From: Patescibacteria group bacterium
GTDB lineage: Bacteria; Patescibacteriota; Microgenomatia; Woykebacterales; 2-01-FULL-43-14
Direction: 5' to 3'
Length of the DNA: 32,600 bases
Assembly: GCA_023485445.1 (NCBI GenBank)
Contig: JAMCZT010000006.1
Coordinates: 1 to 32,600, forward strand
Made by a program: the position numbers and the translations under genes. The notes under the pieces were generated by a model that did no database searches, had not been told where the DNA came from, and worked only from the letters and a program-made list of their open reading frames with translations. Positions 7,653 to 14,185 of this stretch are shown here, in pieces. Position 1 is the stretch's first letter. Each line of letters starts with the position of its first letter.

Positions 7653-8324
7653 ATGGAAAGAGTCAAATTAGAAGCGACATCTAGAATTGTGTTGGGAAAA
7701 AAAGTAAAAAAGTTGCGACGGGAAGGCTTGATTCCCGCCAATATTTTTGGCCACAACATTAAATCAGCGGCGATCCAAATCAACGCGAAAAATTTTCAGA
7801 AAGTTTTTAAGGACTCTGGAGAAACCGGATTAATCGATCTTGAAATCGGCGAGGAAAAAACCCGCCCGGTGCTCGTGGCAGGTTTTCAAAAAGAACCCAG
7901 GTCAGGCGAAATTCTCCACATTGATTTTCATCAAGTGAATTTAAAGGAAAAGGTTGTTACCCACGTGCCAGTGACGTTGGTGGGGGAAGCGCCCGTGGAA
8001 AAGAACAAGGAAGGGCTAATTTTACAAACAATTAACGAGTTGGAAATCGAATGTTTGCCCACGGATATTCCCTCCGACATTGAAGTTGATATCTCAGGTT
8101 TAACAGAAGTTGGACAAGCGATTCGAGTGGAAGACCTTAAAGTCGACCGGGAAAAGTGTGAAGTAAAGAACGAATCGGAAGAAATGGTCGTTTCCGTCCA
8201 ACCGGTGGAAATGGAAGAAGTAGTCGAAGAAGCGGCTCCGACTCCAAAAGAAGTCGAGATTACGACTGAGAAGCCCGAAGGTGAGGAAGGTGCCGAAAAG
8301 AAAGAAGAAGGCAAGCGAGAGTAA
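7653..8324 (+). CDS. rplY: 50S ribosomal protein L25, CTC (general stress) form
   Basis: 223 residues: the N-terminal 5S rRNA-binding L25 domain (about 1-90) plus the C-terminal TL5/CTC domain (about 98-190). A glutamate-rich tail follows from residue 190 to the end, typical of long L25 proteins. The start pattern R-x-x-x-G-K-K-V-K-K-L-R-R-E-G-L-I-P-A-N-I-F-G is the family hallmark. The frame is open upstream, but the ATG at 7653 is preceded by AAAGGA (7639-7644) at 8 nt and begins the conserved domain. A strong terminator follows, so this is the last gene of its unit. Confidence 0.95.
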   Translation: MERVKLEATSRIVLGKKVKKLRREGLIPANIFGHNIKSAAIQINAKNFQKVFKDSGETGLIDLEIGEEKTRPVLVAGFQKEPRSGEILHIDFHQVNLKEKVVTHVPVTLVGEAPVEKNKEGLILQTINELEIECLPTDIPSDIEVDISGLTEVGQAIRVEDLKVDREKCEVKNESEEMVVSVQPVEMEEVVEEAAPTPKEVEITTEKPEGEEGAEKKEEGKRE

Positions 8325-8348
8325 AAAATCCTCTAATTATCGTTAGCA

Positions 8349-8376
8349 GAAAAACTCCTCCAGTTAGGAGTTTTTC
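8349..8376 (+). terminator. Intrinsic terminator after rplY
   Basis: An 11-bp perfect stem (8349-8359 with 8366-8376) and a 6-nt loop. The 3' arm contains AGGAG followed by T5, and further T-rich sequence follows. The AT-rich outer stem means it could also act on the opposite strand. Confidence 0.85.
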
Positions 8377-8404
8377 TTTGCTTTTTTGCCGTTTTTTAGA
8401 GTAC

Positions 8405-8430
8405 TTGACGGTTAATATATAATATATAAG
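8405..8430 (+). promoter_or_regulatory. Possible promoter of the tRNA cluster
   Basis: TTGACG (8405-8410) and overlapping -10-like boxes TATAAT (8418-8423), TATATA (8423-8428) and TATAAG (8425-8430). None gives the ideal 16-18 nt spacing; the best is 14 nt with TATAAG. It lies 34-60 nt before tRNA-Lys, directly after the rplY terminator, so a start here is likely although the exact boxes are uncertain. Confidence 0.5.
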
Positions 8431-8463
8431 GTGAAAGGAGAGCTTGTTTTAAAAATACTTATT

Positions 8464-8536
8464 GCAGGCGTGGTGTAGTGGTTAACATGCTGGCCTTTTA
8501 AGCCAGAGACCAGAGGTTCGAATCCTCTCGCTTGCG
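8464..8536 (+). tRNA. tRNA-Lys (TTT)
   Basis: Full cloverleaf. The 7-bp acceptor stem is GCAGGCG with CGCTTGC, including one G-T pair. The anticodon stem CTGGC/GCCAG encloses loop CTTTTAA with anticodon TTT (8497-8499), and the T arm is AGAGG/CCTCT with TTCGAAT. The discriminator is G and CCA is not encoded. It is the first of three tRNA-like genes. Confidence 0.93.
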
Positions 8537-8542
8537 CTAAAT

Positions 8543-8618
8543 GGCCTGGTGGCGCAGTTTTAGGAAGCGCGCCTAGAGTGCGTCTAGGAGGTTAGGGGTT
8601 CGAATCCCCTCCAGGCCA
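8543..8618 (+). tRNA. tRNA with non-standard anticodon loop (TGC by position, lacks T33)
   Basis: All four stems pair perfectly. They are acceptor GGCCTGG/CCAGGCC, D stem GCGC/GCGC, anticodon stem CCTAG/CTAGG, and T stem AGGGG/CCCCT with TTCGAAT. The discriminator is A and CCA is not encoded. The seven-base anticodon loop 8577-8583 is AGTGCGT. Counting gives anticodon TGC (Ala) at 8579-8581, but position 33 is G instead of the almost invariant T. Taking T8579 as base 33 would give anticodon GCG (Arg), but would break the anticodon stem. It is clearly a tRNA-shaped gene; its identity is uncertain. Confidence 0.75.
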
Positions 8619-8624
8619 CTAACT

Positions 8625-8696
8625 GCGAATGTAGCTCAATGGTAGAGCACTCCGTTCAAATCGGAGAGGTTATAGGTTCGAATCCTATCATTTTAT
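8625..8696 (+). tRNA. tRNA-like gene, anticodon CAA, with broken acceptor stem
   Basis: D arm GCTC/GAGC, anticodon stem CTCCG/CGGAG with loop TTCAAAT (anticodon CAA, 8657-8659), and T arm ATAGG/CCTAT with TTCGAAT all pair. CAA is a Leu anticodon, but the variable loop is only 5 nt, whereas bacterial tRNA-Leu has a long extra arm. The 5' half recalls tRNA-Gly bodies (from memory of the family). Acceptor GCGAATG faces CATTTTA, so the two outer pairs are mismatched and the third is G-T. It may be a decayed or repurposed tRNA, possibly a pseudogene. Confidence 0.6.
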
Positions 8697-8721
8697 CGAA
8701 ATATAGGGAGAGGAGGGAGAC

Positions 8722-8835
8722 ATGGAGGATAAGGTCCAGAAAGAGGAAACCAAGGTGTGTCCACATTGCCACAGGGATGTTCCTGTAGGGTGGATAAAGT
8801 GCCAGTACTGTGGAGTAATGTTCGGGACCGATTGA
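8722..8835 (+). CDS. 37-residue zinc-ribbon microprotein
   Basis: A small ORF with a strong AGGAGG at 8711-8716, 5 nt before ATG. The first 11 residues are charged (M-E-D-K-V-Q-K-E-E-T-K). Two C-x-x-C knuckles follow, C-P-H-C at 13-16 and C-Q-Y-C at 27-30, separated by a 10-residue loop, which is the spacing of a compact zinc ribbon. It ends in TGA. It lies 25 nt after the third tRNA-like gene and before a hairpin, so it may be transcribed with the tRNAs. Partner and role are unknown; tiny zinc ribbons often bind nucleic acid or ribosomes. Confidence 0.72.
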   Translation: MEDKVQKEETKVCPHCHRDVPVGWIKCQYCGVMFGTD

Positions 8836-8838
8836 TCG

Positions 8839-8876
8839 ACCATGAACTCACTTTTCCCCACAAGTTGGTTCATGGT
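8839..8876 (+). terminator. Hairpin after the microprotein gene, possible terminator
   Basis: A 9-bp perfect stem (8839-8847 with 8868-8876) and 20-nt loop begins 3 nt after the microprotein stop. The downstream sequence is only weakly T-rich, so it may be a transcript-end or protective hairpin and not a classic terminator. Confidence 0.4.
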
Positions 8877-8973
8877 AGGGGCAGTTTTGTTTGTAAGCAA
8901 GTACATTCAAAGCTGCCCTAATTTTTTGCCTTACATCTAACCCACCTGAACTTTTCTGGCCTCAAAATACCCT

Positions 8974-9006
8974 TGTCATTGCAGACACGAAGGATCGAAG
9001 CAATCT
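8974..9006. repeat. Degenerate intergenic palindrome of the TGTCATTGC...GAAGCAATCT type
   Basis: The left arm TGTCATTGC (8974-8982) and right arm CGAAGCAATCT (8996-9006) are partly complementary. From memory, this matches a dispersed imperfect palindrome seen in intergenic regions of many unrelated bacteria. Only one copy is in this window, just after the TPR gene's stop on the other strand. The rest of 8877-9010 shows no gene. Confidence 0.4.
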
Positions 9007-9010
9007 TAGC

Positions 9011-9631
9011 TCACGGAATTAGCGCTTTGAGCTTTTTGGCGGGGTCGAAGTTGGGATCCAACATAAGGGCTTGGTCGATGGAAGCTTTGGCGGGTGGGTA
9101 CTCGTAAAGCTGGTAGTAATTAACCGCCAGTTGCACCCAAGCGTCCCGATAGTTTGGCTTCTCCTTCACGACGTTCCGCCAATAAGTAATTTGCTCCTCA
9201 ATTTTCTCTGGTTCCTCGATTGCGTTTTTGACCTTTTGTGTTTCTGCCTTTAGCGTGGCTGAATCTGTTGAAAACTCCGCAGCTAACAAGAGCTCCGATT
9301 TTGCTTGTCGCCAATTATTGGTTAGCTGATAAAGGGTGGAGAGTCGAAAATGGGGTTGGGGATTAAAATGGTCTAGCAGGGCAGCCTTTTTATATTGGGC
9401 AAAGGCTTCTTGGTAATTTTTAGCCGCTAGTGCTTTATCTCCTTGCCGGAGAGCGCCAGAAATGTCTTTTGGGGCGCTGAACCAGAGCGCTGACAAAAGA
9501 AGCAGTGTCGTGACTAAAACTAAATTTAGACTAATTTTTCCCTTGAATTTGGTTATTGGAACGGCACGCCTAGTTATCGCCCTGGCTTGCCCAGAATCTT
9601 TAACGTAATTAAAATCTTTGACTCGCCACAT
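9011..9631 (-). CDS. Membrane-anchored TPR-repeat protein
   Basis: 206 residues from the ATG at 9631. A basic N-terminus precedes one membrane helix at about 34-52. At least two or three TPR-like helical pairs follow, such as A-L-A-A-K-N-Y-Q-E-A-F-A-Q-Y near residues 65-80, and a final repeat around 170-200 ending in D-P-N-F-D-P-A. TPR domains serve as protein-docking surfaces, here probably on the outer face of the membrane. An upstream extension of the frame overlaps the valS end and looks non-coding, so I start after it. It follows valS by 43 nt and is the last gene of the tsaD-valS unit. Confidence 0.75.
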   Translation of the reverse strand: MWRVKDFNYVKDSGQARAITRRAVPITKFKGKISLNLVLVTTLLLLSALWFSAPKDISGALRQGDKALAAKNYQEAFAQYKKAALLDHFNPQPHFRLSTLYQLTNNWRQAKSELLLAAEFSTDSATLKAETQKVKNAIEEPEKIEEQITYWRNVVKEKPNYRDAWVQLAVNYYQLYEYPPAKASIDQALMLDPNFDPAKKLKALIP

Positions 9632-9674
9632 TCTCCCGAGTGTTGTAATAGCAGATCTTACGGTTCCGCTTAAC

Positions 9675-11834
9675 TTACTTCGGCCACGGCGTGACCATGA
9701 TTGATTTGCCTTCGTGAGGAAGGCGTTGCCAGACTTCTTCAGTGACATAAGGCATAAATGGGTGGAGGAGCTCCATTGAAACTTTTAAAACTTCTTCGAG
9801 AATGACCTGAGTTTCTTCCCGACGATCTTTGGACTTTTCAACATAAATATCAGCAAACTGGTGCCAGATGAACTGGTACAAAATTTGGGCCGCGTCGGAG
9901 AAGCGGTAATTTTCTAAAGATTTAGTAACTTTCTCTTTGGTCTTTTTAAGCTCGCTAAGGATTTTTTTATCTTCAAGTTTTAATTTTTCTGTCGAGATTT
10001 TGTGATCATAAAAATCAGGTTTAAAATCAATGACGAAACGCGCAATGTTCCAAATTTTATTAGTAAAGTTCCTCATGCCCCGAATTTTATCCTCTCCTAA
10101 ATTGAGATCATTGCCAGGGGTAGAGTTGAAGACTAGGGCAATCCGGATCGCGTCGGCCCCGTATTGATCGGCAATGGTTAAGGGGTTAATTACATTTCCC
10201 TTAGACTTACTCATCTTTTGTCCTTTTGCGTCTCGTACAATGCCGTGAAGATAAACTGTCCGGAAGGGTATTTTATCGGTGCAATAAAGCCCAAGCATGA
10301 TCATCCGGCTAACCCAGAGGAAGAGGATTTCATAACCGGTTTCCATGACTGAGGTGGGGTAGAAGTACTGAAAATCTTGTGTCTTTTCTGGCCAGCTTAA
10401 AGTGGTGAAAGGCCATTGGCCGGAGGAAAACCATGTGTCAAAGGTATCCGGGTCGCGGACTAGTTTCGCGTTGTGGCATTTTGGACACTGCTTAGGTTCT
10501 TCAGTCGAAACGATGATTTCCCCACAGCCTGGAGTCTCTGGTAGATTGTTTAATTTCATTTGGAGGTCACTTAAACCTTTGCTACCACAGTACCAGATAG
10601 GAAGCTGATGCCCCCACCAAATTTGCCGGGAAACGCACCAATCGCGTAAATTTTCCATCCACTGGAAGTAAATTTTCTCGTATCGTTTAGGAATAAATTT
10701 GATTTTCCCTTCTTTAACAACTTCGATGGCTGGTTTAGCTAACGGGGGCATCTTAACGAACCACTGAAGAGAAACCAAAGGTTCAATAACGTCGTTGCAA
10801 CGTTCACATCGTCCAACAGAGTGCAAATGAGGGACTTCTTTTTCCAGCAAACTTTCTTTTTTCAAATCCTCTAGGATTTGTCTTCGCGCTTCATTGACTT
10901 TAAGCCCAGCGTATTTACCACCTTCATCTGTGATACGGTTATCAAAGCCAATAACTTGGACCCTCTTTAAGTCGTGACGTTCGCTGATTTCAAAGTCTGT
11001 TGGGTCGTGAGCAGGAGTGACTTTAACTGCGCCGGTACCAAATTTTTTGTCAACGACGCTGTCCTCAATGATGGGTATCTCTCGGTTGATTAAGGGGACA
11101 ATCGCTTTGCAACCGATAAGGTTTTTATACCTTCGGTCTGTGGGGTTAACCGCTACCGCCGTATCACCAAGCATGGTTTCTGGCCTGGTGGTCGTTACTA
11201 TAATGAATTTCCCTTTTTCTTCAGCTAAAGGATATTTGATAAACCATAGCGTCGCTTCCTTTTCTTTATGGGCGACTTCTGCATCGGAAAGGGCCGTGGT
11301 ACATCGAGGGCACCAGTTGACCAAGCGTTCGCCACGGTATGCTAGCCCTTCGTTGAAGAGTTTTTTAAAAGTGTGATAAACGGCTTTTGAAATTTCCGAA
11401 TCGAGAGTAAATTTTTCCCGGCTCCAGTCACAGCTGGCGCCTAACCGGCTAAGTTGGTTTTCCATGGTGGCTTTATTTTTCATCGTAAAATCGTAAACTT
11501 CAGAATAAAACTTATCCCGGCCCAGGTCGTAACGGGTTTTGCCTTGTTTTTCCAATAAACGTTCGTACACTACTTGGGTTTGAATCCCGGCATGGTCGGC
11601 TCCTGGCAGCCAAAGAGTAGGTCGGCCCAGCATACGGTTAAACCGGATTAAAATATCCTCTAAAGTTACAAATAAGGCGTGGCCAATATGAAGCTCGCCA
11701 TTCGCGTTTGGCGGGGGCATGATGATCATGAAGGGCTCTTTTTTAGGATCAATTTTCGCCCTAAAAAAACCTTTCTTTTCCCAAAAAGAATACCATTTAC
11801 CTTCCGTTTCTTGATGCTTGTAAATCTTTTCCAT
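9675..11834 (-). CDS. valS: Valyl-tRNA synthetase, short form
   Basis: 719 residues. It attaches valine to tRNA-Val and edits mis-charged threonine. The class I motifs are P-P-P-N-A-N-G-E-L-H-I-G-H (HIGH at 49-52) and K-M-S-K-S at 540-544. The editing insert (about 190-330) contains the T-T-T-R-P-E-T-M-L-G-D-T-A-V-A-V block, and there are zinc-like pairs C-P-R-C and C-E-R-C. The anticodon-binding helical domain ends at H-P-F-M-P-Y-V-T-E-E-V-W followed by a short tail. The C-terminal coiled-coil arm of typical ValRS (about 880-950 residues) is missing. No frameshifted remnant of it is seen in the next 150 bases. The ATG lies 6 nt after a -10 box. Confidence 0.96.
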   Translation of the reverse strand: MEKIYKHQETEGKWYSFWEKKGFFRAKIDPKKEPFMIIMPPPNANGELHIGHALFVTLEDILIRFNRMLGRPTLWLPGADHAGIQTQVVYERLLEKQGKTRYDLGRDKFYSEVYDFTMKNKATMENQLSRLGASCDWSREKFTLDSEISKAVYHTFKKLFNEGLAYRGERLVNWCPRCTTALSDAEVAHKEKEATLWFIKYPLAEEKGKFIIVTTTRPETMLGDTAVAVNPTDRRYKNLIGCKAIVPLINREIPIIEDSVVDKKFGTGAVKVTPAHDPTDFEISERHDLKRVQVIGFDNRITDEGGKYAGLKVNEARRQILEDLKKESLLEKEVPHLHSVGRCERCNDVIEPLVSLQWFVKMPPLAKPAIEVVKEGKIKFIPKRYEKIYFQWMENLRDWCVSRQIWWGHQLPIWYCGSKGLSDLQMKLNNLPETPGCGEIIVSTEEPKQCPKCHNAKLVRDPDTFDTWFSSGQWPFTTLSWPEKTQDFQYFYPTSVMETGYEILFLWVSRMIMLGLYCTDKIPFRTVYLHGIVRDAKGQKMSKSKGNVINPLTIADQYGADAIRIALVFNSTPGNDLNLGEDKIRGMRNFTNKIWNIARFVIDFKPDFYDHKISTEKLKLEDKKILSELKKTKEKVTKSLENYRFSDAAQILYQFIWHQFADIYVEKSKDRREETQVILEEVLKVSMELLHPFMPYVTEEVWQRLPHEGKSIMVTPWPK

Positions 11835-11840
11835 ATCGTT

Positions 11841-11869
11841 ATTCTAGCAATTTAGGTCTGGAATGGCAA
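11841..11869 (-). promoter_or_regulatory. Promoter of valS, leaderless type
   Basis: Read on the minus strand: -35 TTGCCA (11869-11864), 17-nt spacer, -10 TAGAAT (11846-11841), then 6 nt to the ATG at 11834. No Shine-Dalgarno sequence lies between. It lets valS be transcribed independently of tsaD. Confidence 0.6.
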
Positions 11870-11883
11870 CGAGGGGAAATGAA

Positions 11884-12876
11884 TTAGAAATGCAGGCTGG
11901 GATCGGCTTTAATCTTTTGCCAGGGTTTGGGTTGGTAGTTGAAATAGGCACAAGCCGCCACTATAGCGGCGTTATCGGTGCAAAGATTAACGGGAGGAGC
12001 CAAAACCTTTCCTTCAAACCTTTCCGCCATTTCCTTTCGGAGGAGTTTGTTGGCGGCCACTCCGCCAGCCAGAAGAATTTCTTTGACTTTATACTTCTTT
12101 GCGGCGTGAATAGTTTTACTGACTAAAACATCAACTACAGCGGCTTGGGTGGCGGCAGCAAGGTTGGAGGTTTGGGTTGGCGAAAATGGTTTTGTTTCAG
12201 TAAGCAGCTTTACTTTATTTAAGACGGCAGTTTTGAGTCCACTAAAACTAAAATCTAGGTCAGGAGAATTAATCATCGGGCGGGGGAGCGGGTAGGTATT
12301 TTTATCTCCGCTTTCCGCTGCTTTGGCGATCATTGGCCCTCCTGGGTAACCAAGGTTAAGGAGACGGGCGATTTTATCAAAAGCTTCCCCGGCAGCGTCG
12401 TCTTTAGTTCCGCCAAGCCATTTAAATTTGCCGTAGGTCTTCATCAAGATTAGGTCTGTATGCCCCCCTGAGACGAGCAGAGCCACGTTTGGGAAAGTAG
12501 GGGAGTCTTTACCGAGCCAATTGGCGTAAATGTGGGCTTTTAGATGGTTTACCGGAATAAGAGGTTTGTTCCATACATAAGCTAAGGTTTTAGCCGTTTC
12601 GACGCCGATGAGAAGTGAGCCGATGAGGCCTGGGCCAGAGGTGACGGCCACCGCGTCAATATCGGTTGGTTTAAGATGGGCGGAAGCAAAAGCTTTTTTG
12701 ATGACGGGAATAATTGCCTTGAGTTGCTCCCTGGCGGCTATTTCAGGGATAATACCTCCGATTTTAGCGTGTATTTTTACCGAAGAGGAAACGACGTTGG
12801 ACAATATTTTTGCTCCATTTTCAACAATTGCCGCTGAGGTTTCATCGCAACTAGTTTCAATCGCTAAGATTTTCAT
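11884..12876 (-). CDS. tsaD: tRNA N6-adenosine threonylcarbamoyltransferase TsaD
   Basis: 330 residues, standard for TsaD (Kae1/YgjD). It transfers threonylcarbamoyl to A37 of ANN-decoding tRNAs, working with TsaB, TsaE and TsaC. ASKHA fold signatures are visible: I-E-T-S-C-D-E-T at residues 6-13, the metal-binding H-x-x-x-H in V-N-H-L-K-A-H-I near 110-117, L-V-S-G-G-H-T near 133-139, and D-F-S-F-S-G-L-K-T-A. The C-terminal part contains a G-G-V-A-A-N segment. Partner genes are not in the window. The ATG lies 6 nt after a TAAAAT box. It is 49 nt upstream of valS. Confidence 0.97.
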   Translation of the reverse strand: MKILAIETSCDETSAAIVENGAKILSNVVSSSVKIHAKIGGIIPEIAAREQLKAIIPVIKKAFASAHLKPTDIDAVAVTSGPGLIGSLLIGVETAKTLAYVWNKPLIPVNHLKAHIYANWLGKDSPTFPNVALLVSGGHTDLILMKTYGKFKWLGGTKDDAAGEAFDKIARLLNLGYPGGPMIAKAAESGDKNTYPLPRPMINSPDLDFSFSGLKTAVLNKVKLLTETKPFSPTQTSNLAAATQAAVVDVLVSKTIHAAKKYKVKEILLAGGVAANKLLRKEMAERFEGKVLAPPVNLCTDNAAIVAACAYFNYQPKPWQKIKADPSLHF

Positions 12877-12882
12877 AAATAT

Positions 12883-12888
12883 ATTTTA
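12883..12888 (-). promoter_or_regulatory. -10 box of tsaD, leaderless type
   Basis: Minus-strand TAAAAT (12888-12883) is followed by 6 nt and the tsaD ATG at 12876. The -35 region is weak, with AGTTTG at the 17-nt position. Confidence 0.5.
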
Positions 12889-12913
12889 TCATAAAGAAAT
12901 TTGAACAAACTGA

Positions 12914-12942
12914 TTGAACGTTGAAGGAGAATGGTTTAAAAT
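12914..12942 (+). promoter_or_regulatory. Promoter in front of the FN3 fragment gene
   Basis: -35 TTGAAC (12914-12919), 17-nt spacer, -10 TAAAAT (12937-12942). It is divergent from the tsaD promoter. The expected transcript start is near 12949, followed by an open frame but no ATG. Confidence 0.5.
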
Positions 12943-12975
12943 TAAAACAATCAATCAAGTATTACTAATTCCAAT

Positions 12976-14169
12976 TTGTCAACCTCGGTTACGGTGACTT
13001 GGACGACCGATAAGTCTTCTGATTCTTACGTAGAGTACGGCCTTAGTTCTTCTTATGGAACAGTCTCTGGAAAAGATGAATCAAGTTTATCTCATTCCGT
13101 CACGGTCACCGGGCTCTCTCCTTCCACTACTTATCATTTCCGGGTAAAGTCTAAAGACTCTGACGGTAATACGGGAACCAGCAATGACTCTACCTTTACC
13201 ACCAAGGATAAGTCTGTCATCACCGAGGTAACCATCTCTGATATTTCCCTAAACTCCGCCATTCTTTCCTGGACAACCAATGTCATCTCTAAATCTAACG
13301 TTAAGATCGGGACCAAGATAAACAGTTACGATAAAGAAATTCAAGAAGAATCAACGGATAAGACCTTAAACCATGTCGCCAGAATCAAAGATCTAGCCGA
13401 GGGGACTAAGTATTACCTAAGGATAGAAGGAACTGACGGGGACGGAAACAATATTACTTCCGATGACTATCCATTTTCAACAGTTTTTCTTCCAAGAATT
13501 TCTAATATTGAAATTAAGGGTTCCGATGATCATTCCCTAACTATCACTTGGCAAACAAATGTTCCTTCAGATTCGGTTGTTTCTTTTGGCAAAGAGTTGG
13601 AGAAATTAGAGACGGATAAAGGAAAAAGCGACTTAGCGACAAACCACGAGGTAAAGTTAGCTGGTTTAGACGATAACACTAAATATTACTACAAAGTTAA
13701 ATCTCGCGATAAGTACGGTAATATTTCACAATCAGCGGTTAAGGAGGCTTCTACTTCAATGGATAATATTGCCCCGGTGATTTCCGAAGTCAAATCAGAG
13801 TCGGTCATTGTCGGAGATGGTAATTCTTCGAGAATTCAGATGATCGTTTCCTGGCAAACAGATGAACCAGCGACATCGATGGTTGAATACGGCGAAGGGA
13901 TTACCTCAAATTACACTAATAAAACTAACGAGGATTCTAAACTAGCTCAACCCCACCTAATTATTATCAGCGGTCTGAAAGCTTCCACGACTTACCACTT
14001 TAAGGTTTCTTCGTCAGACCAAGTTGGTAACCGTTCTGTGTCGTCAGAGTACACGATCCTTACTCCTCAAAGAGAAACGTCCACTCTTGAACTTATCCTA
14101 AAATCTTGGGAAGAGACTTTTGCTTGGGTTCAAAACCTTAAGAAAATTGTTCCTCTTTGGCCGCTTTAA
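12976..14169 (+). CDS. FN3-repeat surface protein fragment, paralog of the giant protein's C-terminus
   Basis: 397 residues from a TTG codon; the frame is open from 12946 but has no ATG or clear ribosome-binding site. It holds four fibronectin type III-like domains of about 85-95 residues, each with T-V-T-W-x-T-D strands and an S-T-T-Y-H-F-R-V type ending. There is no signal peptide or membrane helix. The whole product aligns with the last 400 residues of the 1717-residue protein encoded at 25973-31126. The match includes the C-terminal tail K-S-W-E-E-T-F. Homology begins only at L-S-T-S-V-T-V, right at the proposed start. It is therefore a 5'-truncated copy: a decaying partial duplicate, a sequence donor, or a secreted-domain remnant. 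A promoter precedes it. Confidence 0.65.
   Translation: MSTSVTVTWTTDKSSDSYVEYGLSSSYGTVSGKDESSLSHSVTVTGLSPSTTYHFRVKSKDSDGNTGTSNDSTFTTKDKSVITEVTISDISLNSAILSWTTNVISKSNVKIGTKINSYDKEIQEESTDKTLNHVARIKDLAEGTKYYLRIEGTDGDGNNITSDDYPFSTVFLPRISNIEIKGSDDHSLTITWQTNVPSDSVVSFGKELEKLETDKGKSDLATNHEVKLAGLDDNTKYYYKVKSRDKYGNISQSAVKEASTSMDNIAPVISEVKSESVIVGDGNSSRIQMIVSWQTDEPATSMVEYGEGITSNYTNKTNEDSKLAQPHLIIISGLKASTTYHFKVSSSDQVGNRSVSSEYTILTPQRETSTLELILKSWEETFAWVQNLKKIVPLWPL
13118..13361 (+). repeat. 244-bp stretch identical to an inverted copy at 26790-27033
   Basis: Every base from 13118 to 13361 equals the reverse complement of 26790-27033 (paired coordinates sum to 40151). I compared the two base by base. Immediately outside, the sequences differ at many silent positions although the proteins stay alike. 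Confidence 0.95.
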
Positions 14170-14185
14170 AAAGTAGAAAAAGAAT

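Noticed and set aside
9632-9680. Frameshift that would continue ValRS
   Set aside because: None of the frames after the valS stop resembles the ValRS C-terminal arm; the short form looks natural.
9632-9748. N-terminal extension of the TPR protein overlapping the valS end
   Set aside because: The extra 39 residues are basic, have no repeat or domain character and lie over the conserved end of valS; the ATG at 9631 lies closer to the membrane helix.
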